DNA from: an uncultured Eubacteriales bacterium
GTDB taxonomy: Bacteria; Bacillota; Clostridia; Oscillospirales; CAG-272
Direction: 5' to 3'
Length of the DNA stretch: 64,000 nt
Assembly: GCA_900546695.1 (NCBI GenBank)
Contig: URDX01000005.1
Coordinates: 58,752 to 122,751 of the forward strand
Part shown: piece after piece, positions 17,041 through 26,399 of the stretch
How positions within the stretch are numbered: the stretch's first letter is position 1
Layout: each line of letters opens with the position of its first letter
Notes under the pieces: model-generated
What the model saw: the letters and a program-made list of their open reading frames with translations, nothing else
Database searches by the model: none
Told to the model about the DNA's origin: nothing
Program-made: the position numbers and the translations under genes

Positions 17041-18399
17041 ATGTCTGACATTGCCGGACAATTATTATTACAGCTGATACTTATTCTGTTAAACGCTTTC
17101 TTTGCCGCGACCGAAATCGCGGTCATATCACTGAACGAAAAGAAGGTCAAAGCACGCGCCGACGACGGCGACAAAAAGGCGATAAAAATGATGAAGATGA
17201 TCGAGGAGCCGACGCGCTTTCTCTCGACCATTCAGATAGGCATAACCCTCGCGGGCTTTCTCGGCTCGGCTTTCGCCGCCGACAATTTTGCGGAGCGCCT
17301 GTCGGGCTTCGTTATCCGCGCATTTGATATTTCCGAAAGTCACGTAGGTATCGTCAACACCGCCGCCGTTATCGTTATCACGCTCGTGCTCTCGTTCTTT
17401 ACCCTTGTGCTCGGTGAACTTGCACCCAAGCGCATCGCGATGAAAAACAAGGAAAAGCTCGCGGAGCATGTGTGCGGTGCTATATCGGGTCTCGCGGTGA
17501 TACTGCGCCCCATCATATGGCTGCTCACCGTCTCGACGAACGGCGTTCTCCGCCTCTTCGGCATCGACCCTCATGAGAAGGAGGAGCCCGTTTCGGAGGA
17601 GGATATCGTTCTCATGCTCGACGCGGGCGCTGATGAAGGAAGCCTTAATCAGAATGATATCGAATATATTAAAAATGTATTCAAGCTCGACGGTATGACC
17701 GCCGAGGATGTTATGACCCCCCGTCGCGCGCTCGTGCTTATTTCGCAGGATGCGACCGATGAGGAAATTCTCGAGATTATCGAGACGGAGGGCTATTCGC
17801 GGATACCCGTCTATGCGGATACGACCGACAATATCGTCGGAATCCTGCATACGCGCGACTATCTGCTCCGCCATATGCGCGAGGGCTTTAAGCTCGCAGA
17901 TGCGATGTTTCAGCCGTCGTTCGTGCCCGAAACCGCGCACCTCGATGCCCTGTTCAAGGACATGCAGAAGGAGCATAATCACATAGTCGTTGTTGTCAAC
18001 GAATACGGCGAGACCGCGGGCATTGTTACGATGGAGGACATTCTCGAGGAGATAGTCGGAGAAATATGGGACGAACGCGACGAGGAGGTCGAGGAGTTTG
18101 AAAAGCTCGACGACGGCAGCTACCGCGTTCTGTGTACTGCTAATATCGAAGACTTCTTCGAGCATTTCGATCTTGAAGCCGCCGAGGAGCCCGAGGCAAC
18201 GACCGTCAACGGTTGGATAATCGAGCAGATAGGAAGCATTCCCGAGGTCGGATGCAGGTTTGAATATCAGAACCTTGAAATTACCGTTACCCGCGCAGAC
18301 GATCTCATGGCGCAGGAGATAAATGTTCGCGTACATGAGAAACCGAGCGAGACCGAATCCGACGATGAGAAGGTTAAGAATAACACGGATAACGGCTGA
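17041..18399 (+). CDS. CNNM/CorC-family membrane ion transporter (hemolysin-like)
   Basis: A 452-residue integral membrane protein of the HlyC/CorC (CNNM) class, implicated in Mg2+/Co2+ or Na+/Mg2+ exchange. Residues 1-190 are the DUF21 transmembrane domain with about four helices and the conserved LVLGELAPKRIA. About 205-325 is a CBS pair (MTPRRALVLIS, then GYSRIPVYADTTDNIVGIL). A short acidic link follows the second CBS motif VVVNEYGETAGIVTMEDILEEI, and about 345-420 is the CorC/HlyC domain. A GGAGG site lies nine bases before the ATG. The 200-base leader with a small ORF suggests post-initiation control. The tail is acidic and polar. Confidence 0.9.
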   Translation: MSDIAGQLLLQLILILLNAFFAATEIAVISLNEKKVKARADDGDKKAIKMMKMIEEPTRFLSTIQIGITLAGFLGSAFAADNFAERLSGFVIRAFDISESHVGIVNTAAVIVITLVLSFFTLVLGELAPKRIAMKNKEKLAEHVCGAISGLAVILRPIIWLLTVSTNGVLRLFGIDPHEKEEPVSEEDIVLMLDAGADEGSLNQNDIEYIKNVFKLDGMTAEDVMTPRRALVLISQDATDEEILEIIETEGYSRIPVYADTTDNIVGILHTRDYLLRHMREGFKLADAMFQPSFVPETAHLDALFKDMQKEHNHIVVVVNEYGETAGIVTMEDILEEIVGEIWDERDEEVEEFEKLDDGSYRVLCTANIEDFFEHFDLEAAEEPEATTVNGWIIEQIGSIPEVGCRFEYQNLEITVTRADDLMAQEINVRVHEKPSETESDDEKVKNNTDNG

Positions 18400-18478
18400 C
18401 TGCGCGTTGCACAGCACACTGTGCAACGGCGCTCGGTGCGTGATGCGTGATGCATAGTGTTCTTATCTGAGATAGTTT

Positions 18479-18514
18479 AAAAAAGCAGAGGCGCTGAGTC
18501 GACTCTGCTTTTTT
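18479..18514 (+). terminator. Terminator after the CNNM/CorC gene
   Basis: AAAAAAGCAGAG (18479-18490) pairs with CTCTGCTTTTTT (18503-18514). A second, U-less hairpin TTGCACAG/CTGTGCAA lies just before it near 18405-18425. Confidence 0.88.
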
Positions 18515-18617
18515 GCGTAATGAGTCAATTCCGATTGCCCGATTGCCCGACAAGGCCGAATGTACAGACCTTCTCGGGAACACCGACAAGCCGGACCGGA
18601 CTGATAATTTCGACGGC

Positions 18618-18662
18618 AAAAAGAAAAATCCCGACCCCTCCGCCGAAGTGAGGGGATCGGGA
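18618..18662 (-). terminator. Terminator of the rpsF-ssb-rpsR operon
   Basis: On the minus strand TCCCGATCCCCTC (18662-18650) pairs with GAGGGGTCGGGA (18640-18629), then TTTTTCTTTTT. Confidence 0.88.
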
Positions 18663-18689
18663 AATTCGTGTTGTTTTGTGTGCCGTAAA

Positions 18690-18950
18690 TCAGTCGCTGA
18701 TGTAAGGAAGCAGAGCAGCCTGACGTGCACGCTTAACGGCGATTGCAACCTGACGCTGATGCTTAGCGCAGGTGCCGGTTACGCGGCGAGGCAGAATCTT
18801 AGCGCGCTCGCTGATGCACTTACGGAGTCTTGCGGTATCCTTGTAGTCGATCTCTGCAATCTTATCAGCGCAGAACTGACATACCTTCTTATGTCTGCGG
18901 GCAACGGGGCGCGCAGGTCTGGGCTGAACGTTTTCTCTCTCGTTTTCCAT
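18690..18950 (-). CDS. rpsR: 30S ribosomal protein S18
   Basis: An 86-residue small-subunit protein that binds 16S rRNA next to S6 in the platform. The core [36 protein letters not shown] and the Lys/Arg-rich end [23 protein letters not shown] match S18. It has the zinc-type CxxC seen in many Bacillota. It is last in the conserved rpsF-ssb-rpsR operon and is followed by a strong terminator. Confidence 0.97.
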   Translation of the reverse strand: MENERENVQPRPARPVARRHKKVCQFCADKIAEIDYKDTARLRKCISERAKILPRRVTGTCAKHQRQVAIAVKRARQAALLPYISD

Positions 18951-19021
18951 AACGAAAACCTCCTATATGCGGCAGTGCCGCCGAATAATTTTGTTTTGAT
19001 TTGATTCGCCGTCAGGTCGAA

Positions 19022-19489
19022 TCAGAACGGCAGATCGTCGTCGCTGCCGAGATCCTCAAAGGGTGCGGGGGAAGCCTGCGCAGCGGGGGAATAAACCGCG
19101 CCCGATGCAGGAGAATCGCCCGGAGTCTGGAAGTTGCGGTTTGTTGCGCCGCCCTCTTCTCCGCTCTTGCTCTCAACGAAGGATACCTCGTCCGCTACGA
19201 CCTCAAAGTCGTAGTGCTTCTGTCCGTTCTGGTCGGTCCAGTTTCTGTTCTGGAGTGCGCCGAGAACGAATATCGACTTTCCCTTATTAAAGTATCTCGA
19301 AACAAACTCTGCCTGCTGTCTCCACGCGGTGATGCGGATAAAGTCAGCCTGCGGCTGCTCACCCTGCTTTGAAAATCTGCGGTTTACCGCGATGGAAAAG
19401 GTGACTACCGGAATACCCGACTGAGTCTGCTTGAGCTCGGGGTCTGCGGTGAGTCTGCCTATGAGCATTATCTTGTTAAGGCTTGCCAT
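19022..19489 (-). CDS. ssb: Single-stranded DNA-binding protein
   Basis: A 155-residue SSB that coats ssDNA in replication, repair and recombination. An OB fold covers about 1-105 (NKIMLIGRLTADPELKQTQSGIPVVTFSIAVNR in the family pattern, then KGKSIFVLGALQNRNWTDQNGQKHY). A flexible linker follows and the protein-binding tail is DDDLPF. ATG 19489 is preferred over the upstream in-frame TTG because the AGAAAGG site fits it. It sits between rpsF and rpsR as in other Bacillota. Confidence 0.97.
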   Translation of the reverse strand: MASLNKIMLIGRLTADPELKQTQSGIPVVTFSIAVNRRFSKQGEQPQADFIRITAWRQQAEFVSRYFNKGKSIFVLGALQNRNWTDQNGQKHYDFEVVADEVSFVESKSGEEGGATNRNFQTPGDSPASGAVYSPAAQASPAPFEDLGSDDDLPF

Positions 19490-19555
19490 GTTTATATCCA
19501 ACCTTTCTTTGTCAAAAGATCAGCACGCGGCAGCTGTATGCCGACGCGGGCAGGA

Positions 19556-20005
19556 TTACTCAGCTGCCTCGGTAGCGGGAGCCTCTGCTGCGGGGGTCAC
19601 TGCTGCCTCTGCTGCAGGAGCCTCTGCAACGGTCTTTGCTGCGGGAGCAGCGGGTGCTGCAGGTGTCTCATCGGCAGCGGGAGCGATTGCAGCGGGTGCC
19701 TTAGCGGTAGGAGCTACTGCCTTGAGCACCATTGCACGCATAACACCCTCGGTGATGCTTGCAACACGGTTGATCTCCGCAGGAAGATCTGCGGGTGCAT
19801 CAAAGGTGATAAGAGAATAGTAACCGTCGTTCTTATCGTTGATAGGATATGCAAGTCTGCGCTTGCCCCAATCATCGATGCGAACGATCTTACCGCTCTC
19901 CTCGATCATTCCCTTAAACTTTTCAATAATGGCTTTTACACCCTCGTCACCGATATCGAGATCAACAACGAAAAGTGCTTCGTAAGACGAAAACTGTCTT
20001 TCCAT
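19556..20005 (-). CDS. rpsF: 30S ribosomal protein S6 with Ala/Pro-rich tail
   Basis: A 149-residue S6. The ribosomal core (YEALFVVDLDIGDEGVKAIIEKFKGMI, then WGKRRLAYPINDKNDGYYSLITFDA) ends near residue 95 as usual. It is followed by about 50 residues made almost only of Ala, Pro, Glu and Thr, absent from textbook S6. S6 pairs with S18 on the 16S platform. First gene of its operon, with GGGAGG upstream of the start. The leader between the promoter and the ATG contains CCG-bearing stems and could hold the S6:S18 autoregulatory site; this is inferred from the known rpsF leader family, not shown. Confidence 0.96.
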   Translation of the reverse strand: MERQFSSYEALFVVDLDIGDEGVKAIIEKFKGMIEESGKIVRIDDWGKRRLAYPINDKNDGYYSLITFDAPADLPAEINRVASITEGVMRAMVLKAVAPTAKAPAAIAPAADETPAAPAAPAAKTVAEAPAAEAAVTPAAEAPATEAAE

Positions 20006-20108
20006 AAATACACCTCCCTATGGACGTAAGACCGCGCCGAACTGTTTTTTACAGGTCTCGTGCCTGTATTCGGGGCGGCAAGGAGAAAACTTTGTTTTCA
20101 ACTATATA

Positions 20109-20149
20109 ATAATACCACACCGATCGGCTTTTGTCAATCGGTGCGGTAT
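20109..20149 (-). promoter_or_regulatory. rpsF operon promoter embedded in a 13-bp inverted repeat
   Basis: On the minus strand TTGACA (20137-20132), 17-bp spacer ending TGG, TATTAT (20114-20109). The inverted repeat ATACCACACCGAT (20112-20124) and ATCGGTGCGGTAT (20137-20149), with one mismatch, flanks the spacer. The same DNA could act as a terminator hairpin for the upstream upp transcript. Confidence 0.75.
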
Positions 20150-20272
20150 GCGTTAACATTAAATTTACATATCGGTGCTGCGCGATTCCCGCAGCAATTC
20201 AATTCACATGCGATTCTCGCGGTAAATCAATTCGTGCTATGCATCTTTTGCGGGGCTTTTTCGGCAGCAGGA

Positions 20273-20902
20273 TCACTTAGTGCCGAAAAGACGGTCGCCT
20301 GCATCTCCGAGACCCGGAATGATATATGCGTGCTCATTCAGGCGCTCATCAAGTGCCGCGCAGTAGATATCGACGTCCGGATGCTCGCTCTGTACTCTTG
20401 CAACACCCTCGGGGGCTGCAACAAGGTTAAGGAGGCGGATGTTAGTAGCGCCGCGCTTCTTAATGAGTGTAATTGCGTCGGCAGCACTGCCGCCTGTGGC
20501 AAGCATCGGGTCAACGACTATCACAAGTCTTCCGTCGATGTCTGCGGGCAGCTTGCAGTAATACTCTACGGGCTCGTGCGTCTCGGGATCACGGTAGAGT
20601 CCTATGTGTCCGACCTTAGCAACGGGAATGAGGTTGAGCAGTCCGTCGACCATTCCGAGGCCTGCGCGAAGAATCGGGACGATAGCGAGCTTTTTACCCA
20701 TAATAGCCTTACCCGTCATAGGAGCAACGGGTGTATTTATCTGAACATCGTCGAGCGGGAGATCGCGGGTGAGCTCGTAGCCCATCAGCTCGGTAATCTC
20801 GTTAAGCAGCTGACGGAAATCCTTTCCGCCTGTCTCGGCCATTCTCATAATTGTCAGCTTGTGCTGGATGAGCGGATGGTCAACTACGTGTAACTTTCCC
20901 AT
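20273..20902 (-). CDS. upp: Uracil phosphoribosyltransferase
   Basis: A 209-residue cytosolic salvage enzyme: uracil plus PRPP gives UMP. Residues show the UPRT pattern [17 protein letters not shown], the flexible loop region [12 protein letters not shown], the PRPP-binding [16 protein letters not shown] and the uracil-binding end [16 protein letters not shown]. Length is standard. It is monocistronic with a promoter at 20995-20967. A hairpin (CTTTTCGGCA with TGCCGAAAAAG) straddles the stop codon. Confidence 0.97.
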   Translation of the reverse strand: MGKLHVVDHPLIQHKLTIMRMAETGGKDFRQLLNEITELMGYELTRDLPLDDVQINTPVAPMTGKAIMGKKLAIVPILRAGLGMVDGLLNLIPVAKVGHIGLYRDPETHEPVEYYCKLPADIDGRLVIVVDPMLATGGSAADAITLIKKRGATNIRLLNLVAAPEGVARVQSEHPDVDIYCAALDERLNEHAYIIPGLGDAGDRLFGTK

Positions 20903-20966
20903 TATAAATATTCCTTTCGGTCTTGAATATATTTTCCGTCGTCTGCGGCGGCTTTTGTCACGGAAA

Positions 20967-20995
20967 ATTATACACTATTTCTGTCCATATTTCAA
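20967..20995 (-). promoter_or_regulatory. upp promoter
   Basis: On the minus strand TTGAAA (20995-20990), 17-bp spacer, TATAAT (20972-20967). The leader is about 60 bases. Confidence 0.78.
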
Positions 20996-21285
20996 CCCTT
21001 TTTGCGATTTTATGCACACGAGCGCGAAAAAGCAAGAAAAGAGTGCGGTTTACAGCGACGTGAGCTTCCGTCACAGTGCAAAAGCAGCGAATATGCTCGG
21101 GAGGCACAAGGCACGCAACACTGCTGCTCTCTGACGCAGAACGCAAACGGAGATAAGCATTTCCACGCTGAGGTGCAAAAGTCCGCAGCGAAGCAAAGCC
21201 GTTTTCTTTTCGGGATAAGCGGTATATAAATATTGCAAAAACTGCGGCAACGGCAGAATAATTGTCACGTGCCCGCATAGCGGGT
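20996..21285. other. Gene-free stretch
   Basis: No credible gene is seen between the upp promoter and the 3' end of the transporter operon. Only short, poorly supported ORFs on both strands are present. Confidence 0.4.
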
Positions 21286-21372
21286 GGTTGTCTGTTTCTG
21301 ACTTCTCGTCCTCAACCGGCTGAAGTCATAAGGACAACCCCGACTGCAATTCGTTTGCATTACAGTCGGGGT
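21286..21372 (-). terminator. Stem-loops at the 3' end of the carbohydrate transporter operon
   Basis: ACCCCGACTG (21337-21346) pairs with CAGTCGGGGT (21363-21372). Immediately beside it is a nested stem: GGTTGTC (21286-21292) with GACAACC (21333-21339), enclosing GACTTC (21300-21305) with GAAGTC (21322-21327). The two share bases. The T tract on the minus strand is weak, so termination is plausible but not certain. Confidence 0.5.
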
Positions 21373-21455
21373 CGGTTGCAGATATTACATTTGCCTTGCG
21401 ATATCGAATCGCCGTGCGGCGGGCGGCGGAAGCACCGCAGCCGAAATATGCCGTA

Positions 21456-22547
21456 TCAGCCGACGATACCGGAGCGCTCGATACCCTGAACGAGGTATCT
21501 CTGGCAGAACACGTAGATAATTACGAGCGGTGCGATAATAAGCAGTCCGCAGGTATTTCTGATCGCTGCCTCGTATGCGGTCGCAGCGGCAAAGTCCTTG
21601 ATAAAGAGCGATTTCGGTATCGCTACGATATCGGGCATAAGCGTCGGACCCGACGAGGTAAAGAACAGATTCGTGTAAAAATTATCCGTCCACTGCCATG
21701 AGAACGAGAACAGGAAGATGGTTATCATCATCGGAATGGAAAGCGGAAGAATTATCCGCAGGAAGGTTCCGAAGGTTCCCGAACCGTCGATGTAAGCGGA
21801 CTCCTCGAGCTCGTCGGGCACGCCGCGGAAGAACTGACGCATCATGTAGATGTACAGTCCGTTCTTAAAGGCAAGTCCGCCGAGAGAGAGCAGGATAAGC
21901 GGCCAGTAGGTGTTTGTAAGGTCGATGGAGTCGAAACTGAATATCTTAAGCCATTTGAATACTCCGCCGCCGAGCAGATTTAATATTCCGAGAATATCAA
22001 AATACTTGAACTTAATGAGCATTGCAAACTTGACTGTATTATGCGGAACTATCATCGTAAAGATGACGAGCGCAAACAGCAGCTTATTTCCCTTGAACTT
22101 GAACTTTGCAAAGCCGTAGCCGATGAGACAGCATATAAATGTCTGAATAAATGCGCAGGCGATCGAAAGCGTAGTTGTGTTAAACAGAGCCGTCCAATAG
22201 CCGTTATCGCGCAGAATACCGCGATAGGTATCGAGGGTGGGATAACGGGGTATGAGCTTAACCGTTACGTCGACAAAGTCGTTCGGGCTCATGAAGGAGG
22301 ACATTATCTTCGAGAAGAAGGGCTGAAGAATAACGTAGGAAATGCCGATAAGCAGTCCGAGACGGAAGATATACCAGAGCACCTCAACGACAAAGCTGAC
22401 CGAGAAATACTTTATCTTAAAGCGTTCCCATCTGCTTGTGCGTTCAAAGTCTACGCGAATGCGGTTCTTCGACTCGCGGAGTACCTTGGTTCCCTCCGGC
22501 ACGGCAGCCTTGGTTGCCGTGGATTTCTTTTTAAAACTGAGATTCAT
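21456..22547 (-). CDS. Carbohydrate ABC transporter permease (MalG/AraQ type), second pair
   Basis: A 363-residue inner permease subunit with about six TM helices and the cytoplasmic coupling loop EESAYIDGSGTFGTFLRIILPLSIP (the EAA motif, which contacts the ATPase). The N-terminal 70 residues are basic and longer than usual. It is last in the seven-gene operon and follows its partner permease by 12 bases. With no ATPase in the operon, it probably uses a shared MsmX-type ATPase encoded elsewhere (known for such CUT1 systems; inference here). Substrate unknown. Confidence 0.88.
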   Translation of the reverse strand: MNLSFKKKSTATKAAVPEGTKVLRESKNRIRVDFERTSRWERFKIKYFSVSFVVEVLWYIFRLGLLIGISYVILQPFFSKIMSSFMSPNDFVDVTVKLIPRYPTLDTYRGILRDNGYWTALFNTTTLSIACAFIQTFICCLIGYGFAKFKFKGNKLLFALVIFTMIVPHNTVKFAMLIKFKYFDILGILNLLGGGVFKWLKIFSFDSIDLTNTYWPLILLSLGGLAFKNGLYIYMMRQFFRGVPDELEESAYIDGSGTFGTFLRIILPLSIPMMITIFLFSFSWQWTDNFYTNLFFTSSGPTLMPDIVAIPKSLFIKDFAAATAYEAAIRNTCGLLIIAPLVIIYVFCQRYLVQGIERSGIVG

Positions 22548-22559
22548 CTGCTTACCCCC

Positions 22560-23534
22560 TTAATCGCGCCTCTGGTAGAATACGAATGCCGAAAGCACCG
22601 CAACTACTATTCCTATGCAGGCAATGACGAGCAGGAAGTACATCCAGGACATCGCGGCACTGAGAACGTTTCCGCCCGCCTGGGAGTAGACCGAGTTGAT
22701 ATACGTCATGACCTCGTTGGAGGAAGCGGTGAATGCGTCAATTACCGTGTACACGGCGTTAACAAGGATCATAGGCGAAATCATCGGAACCGTTATCTTC
22801 CAGAAGGTCTCCCATGCGGTAGCACCGTCTATCTCACAAGACTCGTAGATAGCGGGAGAGATGGACTGGAGTCCGGCAAGGAAGATAAGCATCTGTACGC
22901 CGGAACGGTTGATGATGTCGTATATGTTGTTTATAAGCTGTGTGACGTAGGTTATCATGTCGGAGCCGACGGAAAGGTTGGCAAACAGCCAGCTCAGGTC
23001 GTCGGTCGACAGGACTCCCGTTACCGCCTCCTCTGCAGCACCGCCGCCCGTCGAAATACCGCTCGACGTGTCGTTCATGCTCGCAAGAAGCGAGTTTGCC
23101 GCGTCGATCTCGGAAATAAGACCGGTCTGGAGGATAACGGGGACGAAGAGGATAGCACGGAATGCTGCTCTTCCCACCATCTTTTCGTTAAGAATGACGG
23201 CAAGAAAAAGGCTGAAGATAACAATCGCGGGGACCTCAAGAAGCAGCTGGCGGACACCGGTCGTCAATATCTTGACGAACTCGGTATCGACAAACAGTGC
23301 GTTCTTGTAGTTATCAAGACCGACATTGTGAAGCACGTAGCCGCCGCCGTCGATCGCAGCGATCGTTTCAAATTCGCTGAAGCTGTAGATTATAGAGTTG
23401 ATAATGATCGGAAGGTAGATCACTATAAAGCCGATTACGAAAGGCGCAACAAACAGCCATCCGGATTTAGCTTTTCTTTTATCAAGTGATGCAGGTCTGC
23501 GCGAAGCAGGCTTGCGCTTGGTCTTTGTAGCCAT
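22560..23534 (-). CDS. Carbohydrate ABC transporter permease (MalF type), second pair
   Basis: A 324-residue permease with about six TM helices. A hydrophilic insert (about 135-170, rich in Ser/Gly: NDTSSGISTGGGAAEE) lies between middle helices. The EAA-type loop reads YESCEIDGATAWETFWKITVPMISP. The N-terminus is Lys/Arg-rich (KTKRKPASRRPASLDKRKAK). It lies 15 bases after the DUF5696 gene and pairs with the downstream permease. Presence of this second heterodimer in the same operon as another MalF/MalG pair is unusual. Confidence 0.88.
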   Translation of the reverse strand: MATKTKRKPASRRPASLDKRKAKSGWLFVAPFVIGFIVIYLPIIINSIIYSFSEFETIAAIDGGGYVLHNVGLDNYKNALFVDTEFVKILTTGVRQLLLEVPAIVIFSLFLAVILNEKMVGRAAFRAILFVPVILQTGLISEIDAANSLLASMNDTSSGISTGGGAAEEAVTGVLSTDDLSWLFANLSVGSDMITYVTQLINNIYDIINRSGVQMLIFLAGLQSISPAIYESCEIDGATAWETFWKITVPMISPMILVNAVYTVIDAFTASSNEVMTYINSVYSQAGGNVLSAAMSWMYFLLVIACIGIVVAVLSAFVFYQRRD

Positions 23535-23549
23535 TACTTACCCTTCCTT

Positions 23550-26372
23550 TCACTTTATTGTTACATAGCTCATCGCAGGAACGGTAACACCGTCGGCTAC
23601 GACGTCAAAGTAGTTGTAGTTGAGCATGTAGGAAACACCGCAGTCATAGCTTACCTTGACTATGCTGCCGTCCTCTATCTTGAACTCATCCGAGTTCTCG
23701 TTTGCTCCCGCAGCAAGCTCCTCGGCGGTCGCAACACGTCTGCCGTTTACGAACTGATGGTCGGAGATGACCGCTGTGGAAACATCACCGCCGAGCAGTG
23801 CGTTAAGCTCGTTGTAGATGGAGACTGCATCCTCACGCCAGTTCTCGTAGCTTACGGAATAGTACTTAATATAGCGAAGCCAAGTCTTAAGCATCGAGGT
23901 GTTGTCATAAGAAAGCATGAAGTAGGGCGATGCTCCGCTCTCTATCATTTTAAGCTTCTCGTAGTTCGTGTCGCCTGCCATGTTGGTGGGCGAGCCGGCA
24001 TAGTTCACGTAGCCGTGATATACCATGCCGAAGAACGGAACGGTCTCGCTTGCTCTCGTGTAATGGCTCGAGTCGATCGGAGCGCTGAGGATATGCGAAG
24101 CATAGGGAATCGCATATGCGTTTCCGCCGTCTATCATTACGGAGTACTTTTCGCCCAGATTCTGAAGCAGCTCCTGGGTAAATGCCTTGGAGTCCTCGCG
24201 GTTATACGGTTCGTCGGTATCAAAGTCGGAGTTGAGATCGGTACCGAGCGTGGAAACCGAGATTCCCGTGCTGCGTCCGTCGAGTATGTCGGTAAGGTCC
24301 GAATCAAAGGACTTGAACATACGACCGAACGCAGAGGCGGAGATACAGTCGAAGTGACCTACGACCTCGCCCTGGTCTACCGATGACATAATACCCTTGG
24401 TTGCGTAACGTCCGTCGATACACTTGACGGTGTCGCGCTTATCGGAATAACCGTTGAATGCGGAATAGTCATAGAGGTAGGTAAAGTCATATTCGGGGTA
24501 AACGCCGAAGCCCTTCTCTGCTGCGTAGTCGAGCAGGTCACGGTAGCCATCCTTGCCGCCGCAGACCTTTTCAAAGTCTGCATGATACGGAGCAATGGGA
24601 TGCGTCAGACCGCCCTTTCCGAAGCCGACAAGACGGAAGTTGACATTCGTTATTCCGTTCTCTGCGAAATAATCGTACATCTCCCTTATCTGATCGGTGG
24701 TGGTAAGAGCCGTAGGAACCCTTCTTATAAACGAAAGGAACGAGGTATAGGAATCAAGCTCGCCGAATGAGGATACATAAAGCGGGATATCGCTCTTCTC
24801 GGTCATGCGGGATATCTTACCCGTAGCCTCAAGATATTCTCTGTACGCCTTTGCCATGCCGACATAGCTGCTCTCATAGAACTTTGTAGTCTTGCAGTTT
24901 GCCTCATCCTTTGCATCGTTGAGCTGGATGATACGGATGGTATAGGAGCCTGTATACTTACGCTTGGATACGACCGTCCAGGTTGTATCGGAGCTTACCG
25001 ATATTGCATCGGCAAGGTTGTAGGTATCCTTGGGTCGCGGTGAGAAGGTAGTATATGCGGAGTTGAACTTATGCATCGCATTTGCACCGTGCTCACTCGT
25101 TATGGAGGCAAGCGACTCACCGTCCTCAACTATCGCGAGATAGCCGCGGTCGGTATCGGTACGGACGATGTTGAACTCAACATTTCCGTCAACGATCTCG
25201 GTCTTTGTCTCCTCCGAATAATAGTTCGATACAAGGCCGAACACAGGCATACGTACCGTCTGTGAGTAGGATATCTGCGCGTTCTGGTACGCATAATCCT
25301 CGCCGTAGAGCTTACCGCTCATGGTAAGAGAGGATTCAAGGTCCTCAAAGCGGATGAGTGTACCGCTTCCGTCCGGGAAGAGGGTGTAGCCGTCAAAATC
25401 CTGCGATGCGGCACCGAGATACGGAAGTATCTTTATCGAATCAAGAGAGAAGGTCCCCTCGTTGAAGCGGATACCGTTTGCGGGAAGTCTTATCTGGAGT
25501 CCGTACTCGTCGAGATAGTACTCAAGCGAGAGACGGAAAAGTGCGGGATCGCTGTCGGTCGCGGTATACTGGACCTCGTCGTGGCACTCTGCGAGCACCT
25601 CGTATGTGAAGTCGGGGCAGTAGAGCTTTATGTAGCTCTCGATGATGTTCATCTCACGCTCGGAGGTATCCGACTGGAGCTGATAAACAGCCATATCCTT
25701 TGTAATCGGAACACGTGCGTTCATCTCGTCTATCTCTGCCTGACTCTTGCCCTCGGGATCCTCAAGCGTGTAGAATGCATTCAGATACTTGACGAGATCC
25801 TGACCGTCACCGGTCTGCTGACCCTCGCAGTTTACAAGGATCATGGACTCGAACTTCGACTTTTCGATAAGGCGCGGGAGCAGTCGACGTGTCTCAAGAC
25901 GACCCATCGCATACTCTACGCGGATACCGTTCTTTACGTACTTGACATTGATCTGTCCGCGAGCGGCAGCCTCGGTGTAGGAATACATCGTGCTTGTTTT
26001 GCCGTTCTCGGTATAGGTGAGTATTATCTGCGAGAGCAGCATACTCTTTACGTCGGCGGTTCCGCCGCCTCCGCTCTTTGCAACGCTGTACGGGTTTGTA
26101 AACGTTATCGCGCCCGTCTCGGTGTTGCGATAGGCGACCTCGCCGGTCGTCGGCTCGAAATACAGCTGATAGCCGTAAAGCTCGAGCATGAGATTCATCG
26201 TCGCAAGCTTATCCTCCTGCGTCGCAAAATCATGGTTAAAATAGTCTATTGCCTCTGTTTCGCCCGTTGTTGCGGCGGTCGTTGTCGTATCTGCCGCGTA
26301 GGAGCAGACGGCGGACGCCGAAAGCACCGAAAGCAATGCAAGAGCAAGACTGATTATTCTGAGTTTTTTCAT
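23550..26372 (-). CDS. DUF5696 family exported protein
   Basis: A 940-residue protein with a signal peptide (1-27, ending SYAAD) and a Thr-rich stretch after it. The N-terminal half is mostly beta (FEPTTGEVAYRNTETGAITFTNPY). The second half looks like a TIM-barrel glycosidase fold, with strand-loop segments such as IPLYVSSFGELD, GITNVNFRLVGFGKGG, GFGVYPEYDFTYLYDY and YSVMIDGGNAYAIPYA. This matches the DUF5696 family found beside sugar ABC transporters in Clostridia and Paenibacillus. No function is established that I can name. The Asp/Glu residues in these loops are candidate catalytic acids. Likely cell-surface processing of the transported glycan (inference). Confidence 0.72.
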   Translation of the reverse strand: MKKLRIISLALALLSVLSASAVCSYAADTTTTAATTGETEAIDYFNHDFATQEDKLATMNLMLELYGYQLYFEPTTGEVAYRNTETGAITFTNPYSVAKSGGGGTADVKSMLLSQIILTYTENGKTSTMYSYTEAAARGQINVKYVKNGIRVEYAMGRLETRRLLPRLIEKSKFESMILVNCEGQQTGDGQDLVKYLNAFYTLEDPEGKSQAEIDEMNARVPITKDMAVYQLQSDTSEREMNIIESYIKLYCPDFTYEVLAECHDEVQYTATDSDPALFRLSLEYYLDEYGLQIRLPANGIRFNEGTFSLDSIKILPYLGAASQDFDGYTLFPDGSGTLIRFEDLESSLTMSGKLYGEDYAYQNAQISYSQTVRMPVFGLVSNYYSEETKTEIVDGNVEFNIVRTDTDRGYLAIVEDGESLASITSEHGANAMHKFNSAYTTFSPRPKDTYNLADAISVSSDTTWTVVSKRKYTGSYTIRIIQLNDAKDEANCKTTKFYESSYVGMAKAYREYLEATGKISRMTEKSDIPLYVSSFGELDSYTSFLSFIRRVPTALTTTDQIREMYDYFAENGITNVNFRLVGFGKGGLTHPIAPYHADFEKVCGGKDGYRDLLDYAAEKGFGVYPEYDFTYLYDYSAFNGYSDKRDTVKCIDGRYATKGIMSSVDQGEVVGHFDCISASAFGRMFKSFDSDLTDILDGRSTGISVSTLGTDLNSDFDTDEPYNREDSKAFTQELLQNLGEKYSVMIDGGNAYAIPYASHILSAPIDSSHYTRASETVPFFGMVYHGYVNYAGSPTNMAGDTNYEKLKMIESGASPYFMLSYDNTSMLKTWLRYIKYYSVSYENWREDAVSIYNELNALLGGDVSTAVISDHQFVNGRRVATAEELAAGANENSDEFKIEDGSIVKVSYDCGVSYMLNYNYFDVVADGVTVPAMSYVTIK

Positions 26373-26399
26373 CTATCTTTTCTCCTTTTTGCCCTGTGC

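Noticed and set aside
22041..23489. 482-codon frame antisense to the permease genes
   Set aside because: Composition is that of a reversed membrane-protein gene; no start signals or domains.
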